From Aquabacterium sp. (GTDB lineage Bacteria > Pseudomonadota > Gammaproteobacteria > Burkholderiales > Burkholderiaceae_C): 40,730 nucleotides of DNA. This document shows, piece after piece, positions 1-8,001 of the stretch. Below the pieces are notes generated by a model, which worked only from the letters and a program-made list of their open reading frames with translations, was not told the origin of the DNA and made no database searches. Every line of letters begins with the position of its first letter. The first letter of the stretch is position 1. Location: NCBI RefSeq assembly GCF_021768455.1, contig NZ_JAIZVX010000016.1:1-40730 (forward strand). Direction: 5' to 3'. Made by a program: the position numbers and the translations under genes.

Positions 1-240
1 GCCCCGCGCCCGCCCCAGGCCCGCCAGGGCGCGCAGGACCGTGGTCTTGCCGCAGCCCGATGGCCCAAACAGCACCGTGACGCCCTTGCCGGGCAGTTGC
101 AGGTCCACGTCGAGCTCAAACCCGGGGTGAGCCAGGCTCAGGCGGGCGTGGATGGCGCCAGGCAGCCCCACAGCCATGGCCTGCACGGCCCGATCCGAAC
201 GGCCCCTCAGGGCTTGCCAGGGTGCCATCCAGTCAGGCAT
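1..240 (-). CDS. modC: Molybdate ABC transporter ATP-binding protein ModC (partial, N-terminal 80 residues)
   Basis: This is the start of the ATPase that powers molybdate import; the gene runs off the left edge of the window. The visible 80 residues contain the Walker A motif GPSGCGKTT at about residues 59-67, preceded by a short beta-rich stretch typical of ABC ATPases. The ATG at 240 overlaps the modB stop codon by 8 bp (ATGCCTGA), implying translational coupling. The assignment to ModC rather than another ABC ATPase rests on its place directly after modA and modB. About 20 extra residues precede the usual ABC start, so a slightly later start is possible. Confidence 0.85.
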   Translation of the reverse strand, partial: MPDWMAPWQALRGRSDRAVQAMAVGLPGAIHARLSLAHPGFELDVDLQLPGKGVTVLFGPSGCGKTTVLRALAGLGRARG

Positions 241-931
241 GGTGTGCCCCCCTGGCCGACATGGGCCCGCGGCCGGAGACAAGGTAGAGCAACCACATCA
301 CTGCAAATCCAAAGGCCACCATGCCCGCGGCAAGCCACTGCGCCTCGTTCACTTCATTGGCCTCCACATGGCCGTACAGGGCGATGGACAACACCCGGGT
401 CGCGCCAGGGATGTTGCCGCCAATCATCAGCACCACGCCGAACTCGCCCACCGTGTGGGCGAAACCCAGCACCGCGGCGGTGAGGAAGCCCGGTTTGGCC
501 AGCGGCAGGGCGACGGTGACGAAACGGTCCCAGGGACCGGCGCGCAAGGTGGCGGCCACCTCCAGCGGACGCGGGCCCAGGGCCTCGAAAGCCTGCGTCA
601 GCGGCTGCACCACAAAGGGCAGCGAATGCAGCACCGAGGCCACGACCAGCCCCTTGAAGGTGAAGGGCAGCAGCCCCCAGCCCAGGCTCTGCGTGAACTG
701 GCCCACCAGGCCATTCGGCCCCATGAGCAGCAGCAGGTAAAAGCCGATGACCGTGGGTGGCAGCACCAGCGGCAAGGCCACGACCGCGGCCACCGGCCCT
801 TTCCAGGCCGAGCGCGTGTGGGCCAGCCACCAGGCCACCGGCGTGCCCAGCACCAACAGGATCAGGGTGGTGAGCGAGGCCAGTTCGGCGGTCAGCACCA
901 GTGCCTGCACGTCTTCGGCTTGCAGGGGCAT
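233..931 (-). CDS. modB: Molybdate ABC transporter permease ModB
   Basis: Inner-membrane permease of the high-affinity molybdate importer. The 232-residue length is normal for ModB. The protein shows several hydrophobic segments and the conserved cytoplasmic-loop region that contacts the ATPase ([20 protein letters not shown], about residues 124-143, an EAA-type loop), followed by a [15 protein letters not shown] segment characteristic of ModB/CysT-type permeases. It begins 3 bp after the modA stop codon and its end overlaps modC, so modABC is one operon. Its place beside the nif genes fits the molybdenum demand of nitrogenase. Confidence 0.93.
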   Translation of the reverse strand: MPLQAEDVQALVLTAELASLTTLILLVLGTPVAWWLAHTRSAWKGPVAAVVALPLVLPPTVIGFYLLLLMGPNGLVGQFTQSLGWGLLPFTFKGLVVASVLHSLPFVVQPLTQAFEALGPRPLEVAATLRAGPWDRFVTVALPLAKPGFLTAAVLGFAHTVGEFGVVLMIGGNIPGATRVLSIALYGHVEANEVNEAQWLAAGMVAFGFAVMWLLYLVSGRGPMSARGAHHA

Positions 932-934
932 CGC

Positions 935-1717
935 TCAGAGCCCGTAGCCGTAGGACTTGATCACCGCCTTGGCTGCATCCCCACGCAGGTAGGCCATCAG
1001 GGCCTTGGCGGCGGGATTGGCGGCCCCTTTGCTCAGCAAGACCGCATCCTGCTGGATGGGTGTGTACAGCTTGGGCGGCACCAGCCAGTAGGAGCCGACC
1101 ACGGGCTTGTCAGGCGGGGCCACCTGCGCCAGGGCCACAAAGCCCAGTTCGGCATTGCCCGTGGCCACGAACTGCTGGGCCTGGGCAATGTTGTCGCCCT
1201 GCACGATCTTGGGCGCCACCGCCTCGTACAGTCCAAGGGCCTTCAGCGTCTCGACGCCCGCCGCACCATAGGGCGCCACCTTGGGGTTGGCCAAGGCCAG
1301 GTGCTCGAAGCTGCCCTTCTTCAGCACGGCGCCCTGGTCATCGACCAGGCCGGGCTTGGCGCTCCACAGCACCAGCTTGCCGATGGCGTAGGTGAAGGCC
1401 TCGCCTTTCACGCCCAGCCCTTCTGCGATCAGCTTTTGGGGTGTTTCGTCGTCGGCCGCGATCAGCACCTCGAACGGTGCCCCCTGCTGGATCTGCGTGT
1501 AGAACTTGCCGGTCGAGCCCGTGGCCACCACGGCCTTGTGGCCGGTCTGGGCTGCGAATTCGGCCGCGATCTTCTGGAAGGGCCCGGCAAAGTTGGCCGC
1601 CACCGCCACCTGAACCTCACCGGCCAGGGCAGCCATCGAGGGCAAGACGCCCAGAGCTGAGACCAGACAGGCCAGCACCCCACGCCGACGCAAGACACCC
1701 CACGACAAAACCGACAT
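935..1717 (-). CDS. modA: Periplasmic molybdate-binding protein ModA
   Basis: Periplasmic substrate-binding protein that captures molybdate for ModBC. I chose the ATG at 1717 (260 residues) because AGGAG lies 8 bp upstream and the protein then begins with a signal peptide: a twin-arginine-like basic stretch (LRRRG), a hydrophobic core and an AxA cleavage region (MAALAGEV). An ATG-proximal start at 1756 would put 13 residues before the signal peptide and lacks this support. The mature protein starts with EVQVAVAANFAGPFQKIA and contains the family motifs ATGSTGKFYTQIQQGAPFEVLIAADDE and NPKVAPYGAAG that line the oxyanion site. First gene of modABC, downstream of modE. Confidence 0.94.
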   Translation of the reverse strand: MSVLSWGVLRRRGVLACLVSALGVLPSMAALAGEVQVAVAANFAGPFQKIAAEFAAQTGHKAVVATGSTGKFYTQIQQGAPFEVLIAADDETPQKLIAEGLGVKGEAFTYAIGKLVLWSAKPGLVDDQGAVLKKGSFEHLALANPKVAPYGAAGVETLKALGLYEAVAPKIVQGDNIAQAQQFVATGNAELGFVALAQVAPPDKPVVGSYWLVPPKLYTPIQQDAVLLSKGAANPAAKALMAYLRGDAAKAVIKSYGYGL

Positions 1718-1792
1718 TTCGCACACTCCTGTTGAGACAAAACGATCAAACATCACAAGGCTTTGCTCCCCCCGACAAAGGGCGAGCCGCCC

Positions 1793-2629
1793 TCACCCCA
1801 GCACAGACAAGATCACGCTGGATGACTTGAACACCGCACAAGCCCGGGCACCGACACTGAGCCCCAAGGCTGTGACCGATTCCTGCGTCACCACCGAGGT
1901 GACCGACTTGCCTCCGCCCAGGTCGAGCGTGACCTCGGTGTTCACCGGCCCGTCCAGCACCCGCGACACCGTGCCCCAGAGCTGGTTGCGCGCACTGGTT
2001 CGCAGGCGCTCGTCGGTCAAGAGCAGCACCGCCGGGGCCTTGATCAGGGCCACCACCTCGGTACCGATGGCCATGCCCAGGGATTCGGCCGACTCGCGGG
2101 TGATGACGGCCACCAGCTCCTGTCTGCCATCCAGCCGCAGGAAGACCTCGTAATCGACCTCACCGGCGCGCAGGCCACTGACGGTGCAGGCAAACTGGTT
2201 GCGCGCGCTCGTGCGCATGGCCATGCGCCGCATGAGCTGCTGCACGCCCCGCACATTGCCCTGCTCGACCTCACCCCAGCGGGCCGTGAGCCGGTCCAGC
2301 GCCGCCTGGTATTCGGCCTCCATGGCGCGGTAGAGGGCCACGACTTTCTGACCCTGCTCGGTGAGCACCGTGCCACCGCCGTGTTTGCCACCGGTGGTGC
2401 GGGCAACCAGGGGCGCTTCGGACAGGTTGTTCATCGCGTCCACAGCGTCCCAGGCGGCCTTGTAGGACAAGGGCACGTGTTTTGCTGCCTGGGAAATCGA
2501 CCCGTGCCGGGCAATGGCCTCCAGCAGCCGGATGCGGGTGTCGCCCAGGAAGGCGCCCATTTCGGTGGACACCTCCAGCTTGCCCGTCAGGCGGGGGCCG
2601 CTCACCCCTTGGGTCTGCAACGCCGACAT
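1793..2629 (-). CDS. modE: Molybdate-responsive transcriptional regulator ModE
   Basis: Transcription factor that binds molybdate and controls modABC and often nif genes. The 278-residue protein has an N-terminal winged-helix domain (about residues 10-115, with the typical IARHGSISQAAKHVPLSYKAAWDAVDAMNN) followed by two molbindin (Mop) domains starting TSARNQFACTVSGL and TSARNQLWGTVSRV. The ATG at 2629 has GGGAG 8 bp upstream and gives the usual N-terminus; longer forms run into the divergent promoter region. It reads in the same direction as modABC, 75 bp upstream of modA, and is divergent from mop. A short GC hairpin (1779-1793) overlaps its stop codon but has little U-run. Confidence 0.94.
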   Translation of the reverse strand: MSALQTQGVSGPRLTGKLEVSTEMGAFLGDTRIRLLEAIARHGSISQAAKHVPLSYKAAWDAVDAMNNLSEAPLVARTTGGKHGGGTVLTEQGQKVVALYRAMEAEYQAALDRLTARWGEVEQGNVRGVQQLMRRMAMRTSARNQFACTVSGLRAGEVDYEVFLRLDGRQELVAVITRESAESLGMAIGTEVVALIKAPAVLLLTDERLRTSARNQLWGTVSRVLDGPVNTEVTLDLGGGKSVTSVVTQESVTALGLSVGARACAVFKSSSVILSVLG

Positions 2630-2668
2630 CGGTCCATCTCCCACTAGACTGGGGCCACACCACGCGCC

Positions 2669-2692
2669 CCTTGTATACGCAGAACCATAGCG
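2669..2692. promoter_or_regulatory. Candidate ModE (Mo) box in the modE-mop intergenic region
   Basis: Between the divergent modE and mop starts, the minus strand reads CGCTATGGT, six bases, then TATACAAGG. Compared with the ModE operator consensus as I remember it (ATCGCTATATA-N6-TATATAACGAT), 13 of the 18 inner half-site positions agree and the spacing is identical. Position and spacing make autoregulation of modE and molybdate control of mop plausible, but the right arm is weak. Confidence 0.45.
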
Positions 2693-2730
2693 CAAATGCC
2701 GTGCCAGCGCGTCGCGCCCGAGGAATCCCC

Positions 2731-2943
2731 ATGAACATCAGCGCCCGCAACACCTTTGAAGGCCAGGTCGTCGCCATCCGCCTGGGCACCATCAACGCCG
2801 AGGTCGAAGTCGCCCTTGCCGGAGGCCAGACCCTCGTGGCCATCGTCACCGCCGACAGCGTCAGCCGCCTGGGCCTGAAGGTGGGTGGCACGGTCACCTC
2901 GGTCATCAAGGCCAGCGACGTGCTGCTGGCCACATCCGCCTGA
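2731..2943 (+). CDS. mop: Molbindin (Mop-type molybdate-binding protein)
   Basis: A 70-residue cytoplasmic protein made of a single Mop domain: MNISARNTFEGQVVAIRLG, then a middle strand region and a C-terminal VTSVIKASDVLLATSA. Mop proteins form hexamers that bind and buffer molybdate. The start has GAGGA 6 bp upstream. The sequence resembles the two Mop domains of the adjacent ModE, which begin with the same SARN motif. It is divergent from modE and convergent with the small unknown gene ending at 2957 (13 bp gap). It probably serves as a molybdenum store for FeMo-co synthesis. Confidence 0.93.
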   Translation: MNISARNTFEGQVVAIRLGTINAEVEVALAGGQTLVAIVTADSVSRLGLKVGGTVTSVIKASDVLLATSA

Positions 2944-2956
2944 GCCGCTCACCCGC

Positions 2957-3367
2957 TCAACGCGGCATGCGCTCGCTGAGCGAATAGAAACTGTACGACG
3001 TAGGCCGCTCAGCCTGGCTGAGGATCTCGCGGTGAATCACCCATCGGCCATCGCGCAGCAGCCAGGCGGTCAGGTCCTCGCAGTAGGACAAGCGACGGTC
3101 CGGCTCGCCGGGCTGCACCTCCTGGCGCGAGATCACGAAGCGGTAGCGGCAGTAACAGGGCTGGTCGTCCTCGTTGTAACCCATCCAGCGCTCCGCCCCC
3201 ACATCGTGGTCACGGTGCACCTGGACCCACAAGGGCCCCACCACTTGGTCCTTCCAGTTGGGCGGCAGGCGGGCCTGCCAGTCCATCTCGTGGGCCAGGT
3301 GCGTGGCCCGCTTGGCCTTGCGGGCTCGCCCATCGTTATAGCCAGATATATACAGCGTATGGTGCAT
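2957..3367 (-). CDS. Unknown protein, 136 residues, possible NTF2-like fold
   Basis: I do not recognise this gene with certainty. The ATG at 3367 is preferred because GGAGAG lies 6 bp upstream; two in-frame ATGs at 3385 and 3373 have no suitably spaced site. The soluble protein has no signal peptide, is rich in Trp, Tyr and His, and ends with alternating strands (CRYRFVISRQEV, LSYCEDLTAWLLRDGRWVIH) that look like the C-terminal sheet of the NTF2/SnoaL fold, as in the small subunit of ring-hydroxylating dioxygenases. That is a weak structural inference. It lies after the fdxB terminator, so it must have its own promoter; a ModE-box-like sequence falls within its first codons (3333-3360). Confidence 0.6.
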   Translation of the reverse strand: MHHTLYISGYNDGRARKAKRATHLAHEMDWQARLPPNWKDQVVGPLWVQVHRDHDVGAERWMGYNEDDQPCYCRYRFVISRQEVQPGEPDRRLSYCEDLTAWLLRDGRWVIHREILSQAERPTSYSFYSLSERMPR

Positions 3368-3396
3368 GCGCATCTCTCCATCCATCGCGGAGCGAC

Positions 3397-3424
3397 AAAA
3401 AAACGGAGGGCTTCAGGCCCTCCG
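3397..3424 (-). terminator. Rho-independent terminator after fdxB
   Basis: On the minus strand an 8-bp GC stem (CGGAGGGC / GCCCTCCG) with a 5-base loop is followed by seven T residues. It starts 11 bp after the fdxB stop and closes the nifE-to-fdxB operon. Confidence 0.9.
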
Positions 3425-3434
3425 CCTCAGGGGA

Positions 3435-3740
3435 TCAGACCGTGGCCGCGCCGTGCGTGTAGCACTTCTTGGGGCAGATCTTCGAGCAGGCAGTACAGCC
3501 GATGCACATCTCCTGATGGGCGATCGTCATGACCTTCTTTTCGTACTCTTCGTCATCGTCCTCGTCGTCCGAGACCTTGACGCGCTCGCCCTCGTCATTG
3601 AGGCCGACCAGCTCCAGCACACCACGCGGACAGACCTTGAAGCAGCGGCCACAGCCAATGCAGGTGTCTTCGTTGATGTTCTGAACGAACTTGGGTTCCC
3701 AGGTCTCGCCACTGGGCAGGGTGACGGAAAACGTGCTCAT
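3435..3740 (-). CDS. fdxB: Nif-specific ferredoxin III, 2[4Fe-4S]
   Basis: A 101-residue ferredoxin of the FdxB type, a low-potential electron carrier encoded in many nif clusters. Two cluster-binding sets are visible: C27, C30, C33 with C37 followed by Pro, and C79, C82, C85 with C89 followed by Pro. Between them lies a strongly acidic insert ([10 protein letters not shown], about residues 58-67), a usual trait of this family. The start has AGGAG 9 bp upstream. It is the last gene of the nifENX operon and is followed by a clear terminator. Its partner may be NifEN or nitrogenase reductase; the sequence does not decide which. Confidence 0.93.
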   Translation of the reverse strand: MSTFSVTLPSGETWEPKFVQNINEDTCIGCGRCFKVCPRGVLELVGLNDEGERVKVSDDEDDDEEYEKKVMTIAHQEMCIGCTACSKICPKKCYTHGAATV

Positions 3741-3753
3741 CTCACCCTCTCCT

Positions 3754-3945
3754 TCAGGCGGCGGCCGCGGCGGCCTTGCGGGCTTCCATCAAGGCGGCAT
3801 GCGTGTCATGGGCGCGCTGGGCCACCTCCAGGATCTTCTCCCAGTTGGTGGGCAGCTCTTCCGACAGGTCGTGCAGGTCCATCTTGGCCTGCGTGGCCTG
3901 GGCGTTCAGCTTCTTGAGCTTGGCTTTGAGTTCGTCGGCGTCCAT
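3754..3945 (-). CDS. Small DUF683 (CCE_0567-type) nif-associated protein
   Basis: A 63-residue, almost wholly helical protein ([19 protein letters not shown] at the start, then a [22 protein letters not shown] segment) matching the small coiled-coil family commonly found between the nifX-associated gene and fdxB in nif clusters. Family members form a two-helix hairpin and have been proposed to bind metal. The ATG at 3945 is one base before the stop codon of the upstream gene, so the two are tightly coupled. The end is a run of alanines. Role in FeMo-co assembly is inferred from context only. Confidence 0.85.
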   Translation of the reverse strand: MDADELKAKLKKLNAQATQAKMDLHDLSEELPTNWEKILEVAQRAHDTHAALMEARKAAAAAA

Positions 3946-3946
3946 C

Positions 3947-4438
3947 TCAGGCTCCGTAGTTCGCGACTTCGGGGTACTGGCGCACCATGGCCACCCCTTC
4001 ATTGAAGAACTTGCCGCCCTGCTCGGCCAGCTTCTGCAACGAGGCAAAGCCGAAGCGATGCACGTCGCGCAGCTGCTTGTTGAACACGACCAGGCGGCCG
4101 GCCAGCAGCACCAGGCGGCCAAAGCCTTCGTGGCTCATCTTCATCATGGGCGAGACCATGTTGCCGGTTTCGCGCTCGATGGCCACACCCACGGCGTTGT
4201 AGAACAGCTCCATGCGCCAGAGGATTTCCGGGTCCGGGTCACCGATGATGGGCAGTTCGCGGCGCTGTTCCGCCGTGAGGATGAAAGGGTCGAGCAGGGT
4301 GCGGTCGCTCTTGCCTTCCCAGGTGCCGTGGGTGTCCTGGGCGCGCAGCACCTTGACCAGCTCACGCACAAAGGGCGTGGCCATCAGTTCTTCTTCGGTG
4401 GGCGCGGCGGGCGCGTCAAGGGTGGCAGCATCAGCCAT
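3947..4438 (-). CDS. NifX-associated nitrogen fixation protein (DUF269)
   Basis: A 163-residue cytoplasmic protein of the family that follows nifX in most molybdenum nif clusters. Recognisable segments are [22 protein letters not shown], a conserved [30 protein letters not shown], and the C-terminal [18 protein letters not shown]. The ATG at 4438 (GAGGT 6 bp upstream) overlaps the nifX stop by 8 bp. A start 8 codons earlier would lie deeper in nifX and lacks a good ribosome site. The family is thought to help FeMo-co synthesis or storage, but its biochemical role is not settled. Confidence 0.9.
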   Translation of the reverse strand: MADAATLDAPAAPTEEELMATPFVRELVKVLRAQDTHGTWEGKSDRTLLDPFILTAEQRRELPIIGDPDPEILWRMELFYNAVGVAIERETGNMVSPMMKMSHEGFGRLVLLAGRLVVFNKQLRDVHRFGFASLQKLAEQGGKFFNEGVAMVRQYPEVANYGA

Positions 4439-4850
4439 GGTTGACCTCGTCTTCGTCTTCAAAGTTGGGGGCGGTGGCGGCCTGGTCCTTCATCAGGGCC
4501 TTGCGCAACCAGGGAGGCGGGGTGCCCTTGAGCACCTCCTGCAGTTTTTCCAGGATGTCCAGGATGGCTTCGGGTTGCGGCACCTTGATCGGGTGGATCT
4601 TGGCGGCCACCACGCGGGCTGCGGCCGAACCACCGATGGCGGCCACGTACAGGATGGCGCAGTCCTTGATGGCCTCCAGCTTGGGCGCGAGCTTGTCCTC
4701 GTCGCCGTCTTCTTCGAGCTTGCCGCCGAACTCGAGGTTCTCGATGAAGGTGTAGCTGTCGGGCGTGACCTCGTAGATGGCCAGGTTCTTGGCCCAACCG
4801 AAGTGCGCGTCAACGCGTTCCTTGTCCTGGGTGCTGAAGGCGATTTTCAT
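4431..4850 (-). CDS. nifX: Nitrogenase cofactor carrier NifX
   Basis: A 139-residue member of the NifX/NifY/VnfY family that binds NifB-co and FeMo-co precursors and shuttles them to and from NifEN. The opening [28 protein letters not shown] is the family signature, and the HFG motif is shared with the C-terminal domain of NifB in this window. An acidic loop (EEDGDEDK) and an acidic tail ([10 protein letters not shown]) are present. The ATG overlaps the nifN stop by 4 bp (ATGA), and its own stop overlaps the next gene by 8 bp, so the operon is translationally coupled. Confidence 0.94.
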   Translation of the reverse strand: MKIAFSTQDKERVDAHFGWAKNLAIYEVTPDSYTFIENLEFGGKLEEDGDEDKLAPKLEAIKDCAILYVAAIGGSAAARVVAAKIHPIKVPQPEAILDILEKLQEVLKGTPPPWLRKALMKDQAATAPNFEDEDEVNHG

Positions 4851-6328
4851 GGGGAGACTCCGTCCGCGGCTGTGGTGTGATTGGTGCTGAGGTCGGCGGC
4901 CTGCGGCGCGCTGGCACCGGCAGGGGCCACCTTGGGCCAAGGCAGCTCGGCCACCGCAGGCAGCGGCTGGGCCACGCGCTGGGCGGCCTCCGGCAGCGGC
5001 CAGGTGTCCGGCTCGGCATGGGGGATGTGGGCCATCATCAGGTTGGCCACCTCGAAGATGAACTGGCGTGTGCCGCGGTAGCCCACCATCACGCGGTGGG
5101 CGTTGCCGATGCGGTCGAAGATGGGGAAACCGATCCGGAAGAAAGGCTTGCCCAGGCGCTCGGCGGCCTGGCGGCCGTGCGAGTGCGTCATCATCAGGTC
5201 GCACGCCTTGGCGCCGGTCTCCAGGTCTTCCAGGTCACCCAGCAGCGCGGTCTCGGCAGGCAGCTTGTCCAACACGGCCGATTTGGTCGTGGTGATGCAG
5301 CACGTCAGCTCGGCGCCCATCTCGTGCAGGATCGAACCGGCCGCATACAGCAGGTCGGGCTCGGCACCGATGGCCACCTTCTTGTGGCCGAGGTAGAAGT
5401 GGCCGTCCAGCATGGCGTCCAGCAACTGGCTGCGCTGGCGGCGGTACTTCTGTGGCACAGGCTGGCCGCTCAACTGGCTGAGCGTCATCAGGAAGGCGTC
5501 GTTGCACTCCAGGCCAGTCAGGCGGTCGAACAGGTGGTAAGGCACACCCGTGCGCTGCTGCATCGCCTCGGCCGCATCGCGCATCTGCTCGCCAATGGCC
5601 AGCGTGGCGATGGAGCCGCCCATGCGGGCGATGTCGTCGTGCCGGCTGCCGCCCAGCGTGGTGCCACGCCAATCTGGCGGAATGTGCCCGTCCAGCGAGC
5701 CCGACACATCGGGCAGGGTGATGGCGCTCAGGCCGAAGTCATCGAGGATGGTCTTGATCTCTTCGAGGTCGCCCGGCGTGAGGTGGCTGCCCGGCAGCAG
5801 GTTGACCTGCGTGGCCACCTTCTCGGGTGCAGCTTGCTCGGGCGTCACGTCCGGCACCAGGTGCTCGATGATGCCCTTCACGGCCACGCGCCAGCCATCT
5901 TCGAACGCACCCACGTAGTCGGGCGTGGAGATGTAGACCAGGGCCGTGTCGTCCAGCTCCGGCTTGCGTTTGCGGGCCATCTGCAGGTAGCCGTCGACGT
6001 CGTCGCCCTTGGTCTCCGTGAGGCCGGTGGAGCAGATGGCAATGATGCGGGGCGCGGCGCGCTTGCGGATGTTGAGCAGGGCCGCTTCGATGTTCTCGTA
6101 GCCACCCAGGATGGTGGTCACCTCGTTCATCGCCGTGGTCTGCAGCGGGATCGCTTCCTTGAAGTGGCGCACGAACAGCACCAGGCCGAAAGAGGTGCAG
6201 CCCTGCGAGCCATGCATCACGGGCATGCAGCTGTCCAGGCCCAGGAAGGCGTAGCTGGCCCCCAGAGGCTGGCTCATCTTCAGCGGATTGACGGTGCAGG
6301 CTTTTTTGGACTCGACGGTCTTGGCCAT
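4847..6328 (-). CDS. nifN: FeMo cofactor scaffold subunit NifN
   Basis: Beta-like subunit of the NifEN scaffold on which the FeMo-co precursor matures. The 493-residue protein is homologous to NifK: the conserved cysteines C34 and C44 fall in LDSCMPVMHGSQGCTSFG, followed by LVLFVRHFKEAIPLQTTAMNE and CSTGLTETKGDD. The C-terminal 40 residues or so (rich in Ala, Pro and Thr) extend past the usual end of the family and look disordered. It follows nifE by 12 bp and overlaps nifX by 4 bp. AGGGG lies 8 bp before the ATG. Confidence 0.95.
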   Translation of the reverse strand: MAKTVESKKACTVNPLKMSQPLGASYAFLGLDSCMPVMHGSQGCTSFGLVLFVRHFKEAIPLQTTAMNEVTTILGGYENIEAALLNIRKRAAPRIIAICSTGLTETKGDDVDGYLQMARKRKPELDDTALVYISTPDYVGAFEDGWRVAVKGIIEHLVPDVTPEQAAPEKVATQVNLLPGSHLTPGDLEEIKTILDDFGLSAITLPDVSGSLDGHIPPDWRGTTLGGSRHDDIARMGGSIATLAIGEQMRDAAEAMQQRTGVPYHLFDRLTGLECNDAFLMTLSQLSGQPVPQKYRRQRSQLLDAMLDGHFYLGHKKVAIGAEPDLLYAAGSILHEMGAELTCCITTTKSAVLDKLPAETALLGDLEDLETGAKACDLMMTHSHGRQAAERLGKPFFRIGFPIFDRIGNAHRVMVGYRGTRQFIFEVANLMMAHIPHAEPDTWPLPEAAQRVAQPLPAVAELPWPKVAPAGASAPQAADLSTNHTTAADGVSP

Positions 6329-6340
6329 GGTCGTGTCCCC

Positions 6341-7840
6341 TCAGGCGTGAGCGTGCTCGTGACCATGACCCTGGTCGTGACCGTGGCCACCACCGCCCTG
6401 CCCTTCGGCCTTGACCGGCTTCACGAAGGGATCGGCCTGCAGCATGCCGGCATCGACCTCGTCCCACGGTGCGGGGATGCGCACCTGCTGCCACACCGGG
6501 TTGTAGAGTGCCTTGTCGATCTCTTCGACCAGTTCCACCATGCCCTCGTAGCCACCGTAGGCGTGGTGGCGTTCCTGGTTGATGTCCAGCCAGGGCATGC
6601 GGGCCTTGAGCGCGATGAACTGCGAGCGGCCGCCCGAGAGCATGATGTCGGCCTTGGCGTCGCGCAGCATGGCGTACATCTCGCGCGGCGTCATGTCGTC
6701 GATCATGTGGGCGTCGTCGCCCATGATCTCCTTGATCTTTTCCTTGTCTTCCTTGGTGGACTTCTTCACCGAGGTGCCGACGATCTCCATGCCCACTTCC
6801 TGCAGGGCCGAGACCACCGACCAGCTCTTCACGCCGCCGGTGATCAGCAGCACGCGCTTGCCCTTGAGGCGCTCCTTGTACTTCTCCAGCCGCTTCCAGG
6901 CGCGGGCCTCTTCTACCTCGATCAGGCGCTCGGTGCGGTCGATCAGGTCGGCGCCGGCGCCCTGCTTCACCAGCAGGCGCGCGATCTGGCGCAGGGTGTC
7001 GCTCATGTCGCCGATGCCGTAGAAAGAGCCCTCGAAGTACGGGATCCCCCAGTTCTTCTCCATGCGCGTGGCGATGTTGATCATCGACTTGCTGCACACC
7101 ATCATGTTGACCTTGGCGCGGTGGCTGCTGGCCACCTCGTGGTAGCGACCGTCGCCCGAGATGCAACTCAGGATGCGCACGCCCAGGGCATCGAGCAAGG
7201 GCTTGATCTGCCAGAGCTCACCCGACAGGTTGTACTCGCCGATGATGTTGATGTCGTAAGGCGTCGTGTATTCGGGCTCTTCGGTGCCGATGACGTAGTC
7301 CAGGATGGACTCGCCGCCCAGCTTGTTGCCCAGGTTCTTGGGGCCGGCAAAGCCCGGGCTGTTGACGGGGATCACCGGCTTGCCGAACTTCTCCGAAGCC
7401 TTCTTGCACACCGCTTCGATGTCGTCTCCGATCAGCGCCGTGACACAGGTCTGGTAGACGAAAACCGCCGGCGGGTTGTACTTCTCGATGATCTCCCGGA
7501 CCGACTTGAACAGGCGCTTCTCGCCGCCATAGACGACGTCGAGCTCGTTGATGTCGGTGGTGAAGCCCGTGCGGTAGAGCTGCGAGCCAGACGAGGCGCT
7601 GTGCCGGTTGTCCCAGCTGTTGCCCTCGCAGGCGATGGGGCCGTGCACCAGATGGGCCACGTCCACGATGGGCTGCAGCGCGATCTTGGCGCCGTCGAAG
7701 GCGCAGCCCCCGGCAGCGGCGCCGGGCGACAGCTGCTTGGTGCAGCCCTTCTTGCGTTCCTTCTCGCTCTTGCCCTGGTTCTTGTCGCAACCAGGTTCGT
7801 CAAAGACTTCGGCAATCTTCTGTTTGAGCGATGCGGCCAT
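6341..7840 (-). CDS. nifE: FeMo cofactor scaffold subunit NifE with a His-rich tail
   Basis: Alpha-like subunit of NifEN. The 499-residue protein has the family features GGCAFDGAK (C46), GPIACEGNSWDNR (C71) and YQTCVTALIGDD (C132), corresponding to the P-cluster-type ligands of NifD. The last 20 residues are unusual: a Gly/His-rich tail (GHGHDQGHGHEHAHA) with seven histidines, reminiscent of metal-binding tails on nickel chaperones and absent from textbook NifE. CGGAG lies 7 bp before the ATG. First gene of the cofactor operon; a sigma-54 promoter and an IHF site lie 34-80 bp upstream. Confidence 0.95.
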   Translation of the reverse strand: MAASLKQKIAEVFDEPGCDKNQGKSEKERKKGCTKQLSPGAAAGGCAFDGAKIALQPIVDVAHLVHGPIACEGNSWDNRHSASSGSQLYRTGFTTDINELDVVYGGEKRLFKSVREIIEKYNPPAVFVYQTCVTALIGDDIEAVCKKASEKFGKPVIPVNSPGFAGPKNLGNKLGGESILDYVIGTEEPEYTTPYDINIIGEYNLSGELWQIKPLLDALGVRILSCISGDGRYHEVASSHRAKVNMMVCSKSMINIATRMEKNWGIPYFEGSFYGIGDMSDTLRQIARLLVKQGAGADLIDRTERLIEVEEARAWKRLEKYKERLKGKRVLLITGGVKSWSVVSALQEVGMEIVGTSVKKSTKEDKEKIKEIMGDDAHMIDDMTPREMYAMLRDAKADIMLSGGRSQFIALKARMPWLDINQERHHAYGGYEGMVELVEEIDKALYNPVWQQVRIPAPWDEVDAGMLQADPFVKPVKAEGQGGGGHGHDQGHGHEHAHA

Positions 7841-7873
7841 GGTTCGACTCCGGTGGGCGGGTTGAACCAGGTA

Positions 7874-7890
7874 TTGCAGCTTCGGTGCCA
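7874..7890 (-). promoter_or_regulatory. Sigma-54 promoter of nifE
   Basis: The minus strand reads TGGCACCGAAGCTGCAA, with GG and GC separated by exactly 10 bp, as required at -24/-12. Transcription would begin about 25 bases before the nifE ATG. Confidence 0.85.
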
Positions 7891-7907
7891 GCTCGCGATT
7901 CTTTTGG

Positions 7908-7920
7908 AATCAAGCACTTA
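7908..7920. promoter_or_regulatory. IHF site upstream of nifE
   Basis: The plus strand reads AATCAAGCACTTA, a full match to the IHF consensus WATCAANNNNTTR. It starts 18 bp from the sigma-54 element, the same distance as at nifB and nifH. The identical 13 bases occur upstream of nifB. Confidence 0.7.
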
Positions 7921-7922
7921 AG

Positions 7923-7950
7923 CAAAAGGGCCCACCGCAGTGAGCCCTTT
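7923..7950 (-). terminator. Terminator after cphA
   Basis: An 11-bp stem (AAAGGGCTCAC / GTGGGCCCTTT on the minus strand, one G-T pair) with a TGCG loop runs into a short T run. It lies about 50 bp after the cphA stop and separates cphA from the nifE promoter. The A/T-flanked stem could work on both strands. Confidence 0.75.
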
Positions 7951-8001
7951 GTGTTTCGCACAAACCCGACAGAAGGCTGTCAGGAATGCTTCAAGCGCCG
8001 A

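Noticed and set aside
3404-3425. GG-N10-GC spacing near the fdxB terminator that could be a sigma-54 promoter for the 2957-3367 gene
   Set aside because: It lacks the TGGCA and TTGC context and lies in the terminator stem.
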